A DNA stretch of 49,224 nucleotides from Bordetella petrii (lineage in GTDB: Bacteria > Pseudomonadota > Gammaproteobacteria > Burkholderiales > Burkholderiaceae_B): NCBI GenBank assembly GCA_017745595.1, contig WMBV01000038.1, forward strand, positions 1-49,224, in the 5' to 3' direction. The position numbers and the translations under genes were made by a program. Of this stretch, positions 1-7,083 are shown one piece after another. The first letter of the stretch is position 1. The number at the start of each line of letters is the position of its first letter. The notes beneath the pieces were generated by a model. That model was not told the DNA's origin. It made no database searches and was given only the letters and a program-made list of their open reading frames with translations.

Positions 1-64
1 CGGCCAGCGCGATAGCCTGGGCCTTGAAATCGTCGGTGAACTGACGACGGGTCACATAGTGCAT
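1..64 (-). CDS. IS3-family transposase OrfA, N-terminus only
   Basis: Only the first 21 codons are visible. They read MHYVTRRQFTDDFKAQAIAL, the usual opening of the helix-turn-helix OrfA protein of IS3-family elements, which binds the terminal repeats and is joined to OrfB by programmed frameshifting. The ATG is preceded by GGAGG at good spacing and lies about 30 nt inside the terminal repeat, as expected for an intact 5' end. The rest of the gene is outside the window, so whether it is functional cannot be judged. Confidence 0.8.
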   Translation of the reverse strand, partial: MHYVTRRQFTDDFKAQAIALA

Positions 65-92
65 GGGAACCTCCAGAATGCAATGAAAATAT

Positions 93-127
93 CGCTTCCT
101 GGCGTCCGTTTCAACGGAACAGGTTCA
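93..127. repeat. IS terminal inverted repeat (left copy)
   Basis: Read inward from the outer end it begins TGAACCTGTTCC and continues to GGACGCC and GAAGCG. It matches 49100-49134 at 29 of 35 positions, with mismatches mostly in the middle. This fits the left and right ends of one IS type. Confidence 0.85.
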
Positions 128-145
128 AGAGCGTCTGCACACATC

Positions 146-177
146 GGTGTCAGGCACCCTGACGGGAGCCAGACACC
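146..177. repeat. REP-like palindrome, single copy beside the left IS
   Basis: GGTGTCAGGC and GCCAGACACC form a near-perfect inverted repeat of the family found at seven other places in the window. The 18 nt between the IS end and this copy end in CACATC, as does the 20-nt spacer of the pair at 32544-32627. This suggests the IS replaced or truncated the partner copy. Confidence 0.75.
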
Positions 178-186
178 CATCGTTGA

Positions 187-215
187 GGGGTACTCGTGTT
201 CAACCGTGGGGGTAC
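187..215 (+). promoter_or_regulatory. Two GGGGTAC boxes upstream of the integrase (candidate arm-type sites)
   Basis: GGGGTAC at 187-193 and TGGGGGTAC at 207-215 lie 25-53 nt before the integrase start, about two helical turns apart. Similar boxes recur at 15388-15416 at the other end of the island. Boxes of this type often precede P4-type integrase genes and are candidate integrase-binding arm sites. The role is inferred. Confidence 0.45.
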
Positions 216-239
216 TTTTCCCCGCAGTGGAGTCCAACG

Positions 240-1451
240 ATGCCCGAGAATCTACTCACCGACCTCAAAGTCAGGTCGGCCAAATCGACTGATCGAGACT
301 GGAAACTTTCAGACGGCGGGGGCTTGTTCCTGCTGGTCAAGCCCACCGGCGGCAAGCTCTGGCGGTGGAAGTACCGCCTGCAAGGTAAGGAGAACCTCTT
401 TGCCATTGGCGGCTTTCCTCAAGTAAGCCTTGCAGAGGCGCGTGCTGCCCGCGAGAAAGCGCGTGCCTTGGTCAAGCAAGGTATCCACCCTGCGCATGAG
501 CGGCAGCAGGTCAAGCAGCGCAACCTGGAGGCGCTGGAGGAACGCAAACGTGTTAGGGAAAGCTCGTTCGCCAAGGTCGCGAAAGCGTACCTGGCGGAGA
601 TCAAGCCAGTCTTTGCGCTCAGTTCCTACCGCACGAAAGAATCCCGTATCAGGAAGTACCTGTCGCCCAAGTTTGATGGGATGCCGATGTGCGACATTGG
701 CGTGAAGCAGATTCGCCCGTTACTGGAGGAATGCAAAGCTCATGGTGCGTGGGCAGCCATTCACGTCAAAGGCGATCTTTCGGCCATCTTCGAGTTCGCG
801 GTGGTGCGTGGCCTGGTCGAGGCAAATCCAATTCCCAGCCTGCGTGGGCTGCTGCGCGTGCCGTTCAGCGAGAGCAAGGCGGCGATGACGCGAGAGCAAA
901 TCCAGAAGTTCTATCAGGAGTTGCGCAGCTACCGGGGCTATCCAGAAACCTCGTTGTGCCTGCGGCTGATTGCGCTGACCGCCTGCCGTCCAGGGGAAGC
1001 GGCGGATGCCGAGTGGGACGAGTTCGACTTTGAGGATGCTTTGTGGCGTCGGCCAGCGGCGAAGATGAAGGCGCGGCGTGACCATGTCAGTCCGTTGTCC
1101 ACGCAGGCCATAGCGGTGCTGAAAGACTTGCAGCACATCACGGGTGGCGGGCGCTATCTGTTCCCACACCGGAGCGGCAAGGGATTCACCACGCCCAATC
1201 GGCTGACCTACGCGATGCGAGATATGAACCTGGGCCGGGGCACGACGCCGCATTGCTGGCGGACGACCTTTTCGACCTGGGCCAACGAGAACGGATACCG
1301 GCCTGATGCAATTGAACGGCAGCTTGCCCACGTGGAAAGTAACAAGGTGCGGGCGACGTACAACAAGGCGCTGCTGCTGGATCAGAGAAGGACGCTGTTG
1401 CAGGACTGGGCGGACTATTTGAGGGCGACGGAGGACAGCGGTGCGGTATAG
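240..1451 (+). CDS. int: P4-type tyrosine recombinase/integrase
   Basis: A 403-residue site-specific recombinase that would insert and excise the genomic island. Residues 1-90 form the N-terminal DUF4102-type domain (SDGGGLFLLV, GGKLWRWKYRL). A SAM-like core-binding domain covers about 105-205 and the catalytic domain about 220-390. The catalytic set is visible: R250, H338, R341, H364 and nucleophile Y374. The ATG at 240 starts the conserved LLTDLKVRSAK opening; an upstream start would add residues encoded by the REP-like repeat. It lies at the left end of the island, beside the IS and just downstream of two GGGGTAC boxes. No tRNA target is visible, so the core attachment site is unknown. It appears intact. 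Confidence 0.92.
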   Translation: MPENLLTDLKVRSAKSTDRDWKLSDGGGLFLLVKPTGGKLWRWKYRLQGKENLFAIGGFPQVSLAEARAAREKARALVKQGIHPAHERQQVKQRNLEALEERKRVRESSFAKVAKAYLAEIKPVFALSSYRTKESRIRKYLSPKFDGMPMCDIGVKQIRPLLEECKAHGAWAAIHVKGDLSAIFEFAVVRGLVEANPIPSLRGLLRVPFSESKAAMTREQIQKFYQELRSYRGYPETSLCLRLIALTACRPGEAADAEWDEFDFEDALWRRPAAKMKARRDHVSPLSTQAIAVLKDLQHITGGGRYLFPHRSGKGFTTPNRLTYAMRDMNLGRGTTPHCWRTTFSTWANENGYRPDAIERQLAHVESNKVRATYNKALLLDQRRTLLQDWADYLRATEDSGAV

Positions 1452-1578
1452 GGACGATTTGGCCGGGTGTTGCAAAACGAATGTACAGGGGCGACCTTTT
1501 CCTTTTCTGGATAGGGCCGTTGCCCCTTGGGTGCCGTTCCCTTGCCCTTTGCCTTTGCCGAAGGATCAGCGCAGGGAA

Positions 1579-1627
1579 TGGGGTAGTCACTCTGGGGTAT
1601 TGAGGTAATTTTTATTGGATTACCCCA
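1579..1627 (+). promoter_or_regulatory. Three TGGGGTA boxes before the HTH gene (candidate operator)
   Basis: TGGGGTA occurs directly at 1579-1585 and 1593-1599, 14 nt apart, and inverted (TACCCCA) at 1621-1627. The stretch between the integrase and the HTH gene (1452-1716) holds no other gene I can support. The arrangement suggests an operator, perhaps for the HTH protein encoded next. Function is inferred. Confidence 0.35.
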
Positions 1628-1716
1628 TTTTGTGTCGCCGTATCAAGGTTTCCCTGGTTGTTCGGCAACGATTATCAGTGGGTGATATTATTGTAAGTCA
1701 ACGTGTCTTTGGACTT

Positions 1717-2040
1717 ATGCGCATGAAACGCTGCATTGTCGGTGTTCGGCAACTGGATCGCCCGCCCCCGCAGGGCGGCGAGGTTCCCAGCATCTGGTTC
1801 CCATCCTTGGCGTCGCTGGCCGCCGTGCTATCGGATGACAACCGCCGTCTGCTGCACCTGATCCATAACAAGCAGCCTAAGTCTTTGACGGAGCTGGCTG
1901 AACTCAGCGGCCGCAAGGTGCCAAACCTGTCTCGCACTCTGAAGACGATGGCCGATTACGGACTGGTTTCACTACAACGCAATGTTCGCGATGTTCAGCC
2001 GACTGCGTTAGCAACCGAATTTCTGGTTGTGTTGGACTGA
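1717..2040 (+). CDS. Small winged-helix DNA-binding protein (COG4190/MarR-like)
   Basis: About 107 residues. The C-terminal two thirds (LLHLIHNKQPKSLTELAELS, then NLSRTLKTMADYGLVSL) is a typical winged helix-turn-helix as in COG4190-type predicted regulators. The N-terminal part is short and has no recognisable ligand domain. The start is uncertain: ATG 1717 or 1723 fits the family length best, but the frame is open from a TTG at 1615 that has a better upstream purine stretch. It lies about 110 nt before hsdR in the same direction and may regulate the restriction operon. The product type is fairly sure; the regulatory target is inferred from position. Confidence 0.6.
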   Translation: MRMKRCIVGVRQLDRPPPQGGEVPSIWFPSLASLAAVLSDDNRRLLHLIHNKQPKSLTELAELSGRKVPNLSRTLKTMADYGLVSLQRNVRDVQPTALATEFLVVLD

Positions 2041-2151
2041 GGGTCATGGACGAAGAGGATGACGTCGCTACACAGCTACAAGATCGCGCGTCGAGCACCG
2101 AACGACAGGCAGGAACAATGGGGTAAGGCAGCATGGAAGGAACTACATCCT

Positions 2152-4542
2152 ATGAATAAGCAGGCGCTCAGCGAACGCGACATCTGCACCAAGTTCATCA
2201 CGCCGGCTCTGGAAAAATCCGGATGGGATGTTCTGACCCAGGTGCGCGAAGAGTTCCTGTTGACCAAGGGACGCATCATCGTGCGCGGCAAACTGCACAC
2301 ACGTGGTCAGCACAAGCGCGCCGACTACGTGCTGTTCCACAAGCCCAACCTGCCCATTGCCGTCATCGAAGCCAAGGACAACAAGCATGCCATCGGCTCG
2401 GGCATGCAACAGGCCCTCGGCTATGCCGAAATGCTGCAAGTGCCTTTCGTATTCAGCAGCAATGGAGATGGCTTCCTGTTCCACAACAAGATCGCCAAGG
2501 ACGGTGTGATCGAACGCGAACTGAGCCTGGATGAGTTCCCCAGTGCCGATACGCTGTGGCAATGGTGGGCAGAGCATCAGGGCCTGAGCACACAGCAACA
2601 GGCCTTGGTGGCCCAGGACTACTACAGCGACGGCAGCAACAAGACGCCCCGTTACTACCAGTTGCTCGCCATCAACAAGACCATCGAGGCGATTGCCAAA
2701 GAGCAGAAGCGCATTCTGCTTGTGATGGCCACGGGCACAGGGAAGACCTATACCGCCTTCCAGATCATCTGGCGGTTGTGGAAGTCGCGTGCCAAGAAAC
2801 GCATCCTGTTCTTGGCGGACCGCAACATCCTGGTCGATCAGACCATGACCAACGACTTCAAGCCGTTTGGCGCAGCGATGACCAAGATCCAGAAGCGGCA
2901 AGCCAACAAGTCGTATGAGATCTACCTCTCGCTTTACCAGGCCGTCACCGGTAACGAAGAAGAACGGAACATCTACAAGCAGTTCAGCCCGGAATTCTTC
3001 GATCTGATCGTGATCGACGAATGCCACCGAGGCAGTGCCGCCGAAGATTCGGCCTGGCGCGAGATATTGACGTATTTCCATTCCGCCACACAGATTGGCC
3101 TGACCGCTACGCCCAAGGAAACCAAGGACGTTTCCAATATCGACTACTTCGGCGAGCCCATCTACACCTACTCGCTACGCCAGGGCATCGACGATGGCTT
3201 TCTCGCTCCCTACAAGGTGGTGCGCATCGACCTGGACAAAGACCTGACCGGCTGGCGTCCCGACAAGGGCATGCTCGACAAGCACGGTAACGAGATCGAA
3301 GACCGTATCTACAACCAGCGTGATTTTGACAAGACGCTGGTGCTGGAACAGCGCACGCAAGTGGTGGCGCGCAAGATCAGTGAATACCTGAAGGCCAGCA
3401 ACCGCTTCGACAAGACCATCGTCTTCTGCGACAACATCGACCATGCCGAACGCATGCGCCAGGCGCTGGTCAACGAAAACGCCGACCTGGTCACGCAGAA
3501 CCACCGCTATGTCGTGCGCATCACCGGCGACAACGAAGAAGGCAAGATGGAGCTGGACAACTTCATCTTCCCGGAAAGCAAGTATCCCGTCATCGCGACC
3601 ACCTCCAAGCTGATGACCACGGGCGTCGATGCCCAGACCTGCAAGCTCATCGTGCTGGATCAGCGCATCCAGTCCATGACCGAATTCAAGCAGATCATCG
3701 GTCGCGGAACGCGCATTAACGAAGACTTCGACAAGTACTGGTTCACCATCCTTGATTTCAAGAAGGCGACCGAACTGTTCGCCGATCCGGCTTTCGACGG
3801 CGATCCCGTGCAAATTTATGAGTCAGGCCCCGACGAACCACCGCTTCCTCCTGATGAGGAAGGTGGGGAGACGTCGCCTGACGATGAATTCACCTATCCC
3901 ACGCCGGACGACAACCCCACGCCTCCTGGCGGCGTAGCCGAACCGCTGCCAGGCGAGGAAGGCAGCAACGTGCGCCGTTACGTTGTCGCCAACGTCGAGG
4001 TCAAGGTGGTGGCCGAGCGGGTGCAGTACTTCGACGCCAACGGCAAACTGATCACCGGGTCCCTGAAGGACTACACCCGCAACACCCTGGCCAAGGAGTT
4101 CGCGTCGCTCGACGATTTCCTGCGCCATTGGAGCAAGGCCGAGAAGAAGCAGGCCGTCATCGACGAGTTGGCTCATCAAGGCATCTTCTTCGAAGCTCTG
4201 GCCGACGACGTGGACAAGCAATCCGGCAAGGATTTCGACCCCTTCGATCTGCTGTGCCATGTGGCCTGGGACCAACCCCCACTCACGCGCAAGGAGCGGG
4301 CCGAGCAGGTCAAGAAGCGCCATTACTTCGCCAAGTACGGCGAGCAGGCGCAGAAGGTGCTCGAAGCTCTGCTCGACAAGTATGCCGACGAAGGCGTGGC
4401 CGCGATTGAGGAAACGCAAATCCTCGCCATCGCCCCCTTCAACCGCCTGGGCACACCGATCGAACTGGTGCGTGCCTTTGGCGGTAAGACCCAATACCAA
4501 CAGGCCGTGGGCGAGCTCGAGCGTGAGCTCTATCGCGCCTGA
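2152..4542 (+). CDS. hsdR: Type I restriction enzyme R subunit (HsdR)
   Basis: A 796-residue motor and nuclease subunit that translocates and cuts unmodified DNA as part of an HsdR2M2S1 complex. The N-terminal PD-(D/E)XK nuclease shows D58 and E73-A-K75. The superfamily 2 helicase has Walker A ATGTGKT (193-199), DECH (289-292) and TATP (318-321). The C-terminal third, after an acidic proline-rich linker near residue 570, is of the EcoEI-type C-domain. ATG 2152 is chosen because family members begin in this way and AAGGA lies about 10 nt upstream; the frame is open from 2059. hsdM follows after 25 nt. Confidence 0.93.
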   Translation: MNKQALSERDICTKFITPALEKSGWDVLTQVREEFLLTKGRIIVRGKLHTRGQHKRADYVLFHKPNLPIAVIEAKDNKHAIGSGMQQALGYAEMLQVPFVFSSNGDGFLFHNKIAKDGVIERELSLDEFPSADTLWQWWAEHQGLSTQQQALVAQDYYSDGSNKTPRYYQLLAINKTIEAIAKEQKRILLVMATGTGKTYTAFQIIWRLWKSRAKKRILFLADRNILVDQTMTNDFKPFGAAMTKIQKRQANKSYEIYLSLYQAVTGNEEERNIYKQFSPEFFDLIVIDECHRGSAAEDSAWREILTYFHSATQIGLTATPKETKDVSNIDYFGEPIYTYSLRQGIDDGFLAPYKVVRIDLDKDLTGWRPDKGMLDKHGNEIEDRIYNQRDFDKTLVLEQRTQVVARKISEYLKASNRFDKTIVFCDNIDHAERMRQALVNENADLVTQNHRYVVRITGDNEEGKMELDNFIFPESKYPVIATTSKLMTTGVDAQTCKLIVLDQRIQSMTEFKQIIGRGTRINEDFDKYWFTILDFKKATELFADPAFDGDPVQIYESGPDEPPLPPDEEGGETSPDDEFTYPTPDDNPTPPGGVAEPLPGEEGSNVRRYVVANVEVKVVAERVQYFDANGKLITGSLKDYTRNTLAKEFASLDDFLRHWSKAEKKQAVIDELAHQGIFFEALADDVDKQSGKDFDPFDLLCHVAWDQPPLTRKERAEQVKKRHYFAKYGEQAQKVLEALLDKYADEGVAAIEETQILAIAPFNRLGTPIELVRAFGGKTQYQQAVGELERELYRA

Positions 4543-4567
4543 CCAGAACTAGACTCAGGAAGTATTC

Positions 4568-6046
4568 ATGTCACTTGCAACTCTTATCAAAGCCATTCAG
4601 GACATCATGCGCAAGGATGTCGGCGTCGATGGCGACGCCCAGCGCATCAGCCAGATTTGCTGGCTGTTGTTCCTGAAGATATTCGACGACAAGGAACAGG
4701 AGTGGGAACTGACCCAGTCCAGCTACCGCTCGCCGCTGCAAAGTCGCTTTCGCTGGAGCAACTGGGCCAAGGATCCGGAAGGCATGACCGGCGAAGAACT
4801 GATCGACTTCGTCAACAACGACCTCTTTCCTTCCCTGAAACAGCTTGCCACCAAGGCGGGCGTGTCCGCGCAAGGCCGGGTGATCGGCTCGGTGTTCGAG
4901 GATGCCTACAATTACATGAAGTCCGGCACACTGCTGCGTCAGGTGATCAACACCATTGAAGAAGACGTGGATTTCAACTCGTCCAGTGACCGGCACCTGT
5001 TCAACGATATCTACGAGAAAATCCTCGCCGACCTGCAGTCGGCAGGTAATGCTGGGGAGTACTACACCCCGCGCGCGGTCACGCAGTTCATGGTCGATAT
5101 CCTCGACCCGAAACTTGGCGAGAGCATCCTTGACCCGGCCTGCGGCACGGGTGGCTTCTTGACCTGCGCCATCGAGCACCTCAAGAAGCAGGTCAAGACG
5201 CCAGATGACAACCGGCTGCTGCAAGAAAACATCCACGGCGTCGAGAAGAAGCCCCTGCCGCACATGCTCGCCATGACCAACATGATGCTGCACGGCATCG
5301 ATGTGCCTACTCGGATCCGCCACGACAACACGCTCTCTCGCCCCTTCAAGGACTACGGCCCACGCGACCGGGTGGACATCATCATCACCAACCCACCGTT
5401 TGGCGGGATGGAAGAGGATGGCATCGAGAAGAACTTTCTCGCCAAGCACCAGACCCGCGAGACCGCTGACCTGTTCATGGCGTTGATCATGCACCTGCTC
5501 AGGCACGACACCGGCCGCGCCGCCGTGGTGCTGCCGGATGGCTTCCTGTTCGGCGAGGGGGTGAAAACCACGCTCAAGCGCGAACTGCTGGAAGAGTTCA
5601 ACTTGCACACCGTCGTGCGTTTGCCCAAGGGCGTGTTCGCCCCTTACACCAGCATCGCCACCAACATCCTGTTCTTCGAGAAGGGCGGCCCCACAAAGGA
5701 CGTATGGTTCTTCGAGCACCCCTACCCGGCAGGCTACAAGAGCTATTCCCGCTCCAAGCCGTTGACCATTGAGGAGTTCGATCTTGAGAAAACTTGGTGG
5801 GGCGGCCCGCAGCGTAAGGGGCGCAAGACCACCGAGCATGCCTGGAAGGTTTCTGCCAAGGATCTGGCTGCTCGCAACTACAACCTGGACTGCAAGAACC
5901 CGCACGAGGTGACCGTCGAACTGGGTGATCCGGACGAACTGATGGCCGAATACCAGGACATTACCCGCCAGTTGCGGGCTGCCCAGCAAGCACTGAAAAC
6001 CGAACTGCTGGCCGCGCTCAAGGCCACCAGTTGGGAGGCGAAATGA
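4568..6046 (+). CDS. hsdM: Type I restriction-modification methyltransferase subunit (HsdM)
   Basis: A 492-residue N6-adenine DNA methyltransferase that works with HsdS to protect host sites and is needed for restriction. Residues 1-135 are the HsdM N-terminal helical domain. The catalytic domain has the SAM-binding motif DPACGTGGF (189-197) and the catalytic NPPF (275-278). Length is normal. Its TGA overlaps the ATG of the next gene (ATGA), implying coupled translation. Sequence and context agree, and no damage is visible. Confidence 0.95.
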   Translation: MSLATLIKAIQDIMRKDVGVDGDAQRISQICWLLFLKIFDDKEQEWELTQSSYRSPLQSRFRWSNWAKDPEGMTGEELIDFVNNDLFPSLKQLATKAGVSAQGRVIGSVFEDAYNYMKSGTLLRQVINTIEEDVDFNSSSDRHLFNDIYEKILADLQSAGNAGEYYTPRAVTQFMVDILDPKLGESILDPACGTGGFLTCAIEHLKKQVKTPDDNRLLQENIHGVEKKPLPHMLAMTNMMLHGIDVPTRIRHDNTLSRPFKDYGPRDRVDIIITNPPFGGMEEDGIEKNFLAKHQTRETADLFMALIMHLLRHDTGRAAVVLPDGFLFGEGVKTTLKRELLEEFNLHTVVRLPKGVFAPYTSIATNILFFEKGGPTKDVWFFEHPYPAGYKSYSRSKPLTIEEFDLEKTWWGGPQRKGRKTTEHAWKVSAKDLAARNYNLDCKNPHEVTVELGDPDELMAEYQDITRQLRAAQQALKTELLAALKATSWEAK

Positions 6047-7083
6047 GCGACAAGCCCGTGTCTCTCGTTACGGCTCCGGAAGGCTACGCCAACTGGTTGG
6101 GCGAGCTGAAGAACCGCATTCACAGTGCCCAGCAGCGGGCCGCGCTGGCCGTCAACCGCGAACTGGTACAGCTCTACTGGCAGATCGGTCGTGACATTCT
6201 GCAGCGCCAGGCCGAGCAAGGCTGGGGGGCCAAGGTCATCGAGCGGCTGGCGCACGACCTCAGGACAGCCTTTCCCGAGATGAAGGGCTTTTCCCGCGCC
6301 AACCTGATGTACATGCGCTCCTTCGCCGACGCCTGGCCGGACGCGGCAATTGTCCAACAGGCTGTTGGACAATTGCCCTGGGGCCACAACCTGGTGTTGC
6401 TGGCCAGACTGAAGCAACCCGAACAACGCCTGGCCTATGCCCAGCGCGCCGTGGAACAGGGCTGGTCTCGCGCCACACTGGAAATCCATATCGAATCCCG
6501 TCTGCTGGAGCGGGAAGGCCAGGCGATCACCAACTTCGCCGACCGTCTCCCCGCGCCGGGAACCGATCTGGCCCGGCAAGCCCTCAAGGATCCCTACCTG
6601 TTCGACTTCCTGGATGTTGGCCAGGAAGCCAACGAGCGGGACATAGAGTCAGCGTTGGTCAAGCACATCACCCAGTTCCTGCTGGAGCTGGGTGCGGGCT
6701 TCGCCTTCGTCGGTCGGCAAGTTCATCTGGAAGTGGGCGGTGACGATTTCTACATCGACCTGTTGTTCTACCACCTCAAACTGCGCTGCTACGTGGTCAT
6801 CGAACTGAAAGCTGAAAAGTTCAAACCGGAACACCTTGGCCAGTTGAGCTTCTACCTCACTGCCGTGGATATGCAGGTCAAGGCCGAACAAGACAACCCC
6901 ACCATTGGCCTGTTGCTGTGCAAGAGCAAAAACACCGTGGTGGCCGAATACGCATTGCGCGACAAGACCCAGCCTATCGGCGTAGCGGAATACCAATTGA
7001 TCGAATCCCTGCCTGAAGAACTGCAAACCAGCCTGCCCAGCATCGAACAGATCGAGCGCGAACTGGGAGGCGAGCATGAATAA
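6043..7083 (+). CDS. DUF1016/YhcG-type PD-(D/E)XK nuclease domain protein
   Basis: A 346-residue protein of the YhcG family. Residues 10-160 are the DUF1016 N-terminal region (LYWQIGRDIL, FSRANLMYMRSFA, LPWGHN). Residues 190-330 are a PDDEXK nuclease-like fold with D239 and E254-L-K256 in the usual FYIDLLFYH...VVIELKAEKFKPEHLGQL context. It lies between hsdM and hsdS, overlapping both by a few bases (ATGA at its start, an 8-nt overlap at its end), so it is translated with the restriction system. YhcG-family genes often travel with type I systems, but their role is unclear. An exact 16-bp inverted repeat lies within its coding sequence (6345-6377). Confidence 0.88.
   Translation: MSDKPVSLVTAPEGYANWLGELKNRIHSAQQRAALAVNRELVQLYWQIGRDILQRQAEQGWGAKVIERLAHDLRTAFPEMKGFSRANLMYMRSFADAWPDAAIVQQAVGQLPWGHNLVLLARLKQPEQRLAYAQRAVEQGWSRATLEIHIESRLLEREGQAITNFADRLPAPGTDLARQALKDPYLFDFLDVGQEANERDIESALVKHITQFLLELGAGFAFVGRQVHLEVGGDDFYIDLLFYHLKLRCYVVIELKAEKFKPEHLGQLSFYLTAVDMQVKAEQDNPTIGLLLCKSKNTVVAEYALRDKTQPIGVAEYQLIESLPEELQTSLPSIEQIERELGGEHE
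6345..6377. repeat. Perfect 16-bp inverted repeat inside the YhcG-like gene
   Basis: GGCAATTGTCCAACAG (6345-6360), one central G, then its exact reverse complement (6362-6377). It encodes AIVQQAVGQLP, a conserved segment of the family, so part of the symmetry may be a by-product of the protein sequence. A 16-bp stem without mismatch is nevertheless long for coding DNA. Confidence 0.8.

Larger units (their letters stand above)
1..127 (-). mobile_element. IS3-family insertion sequence, left copy (partial)
   Basis: This is the 5' end of an insertion sequence that runs out of the window to the left. It holds a 35-bp terminal repeat (93-127) and the start of an orfA-type transposase gene on the minus strand. 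The same terminal sequence reappears at the right edge of the window, belonging to an element in the same orientation. The target duplication cannot be checked because the other end lies outside the window. Confidence 0.8.

Noticed and set aside
147-239. Extended N-terminus of the integrase from 147
   Set aside because: The added residues come from the REP-like repeat; the conserved integrase opening starts at ATG 240.
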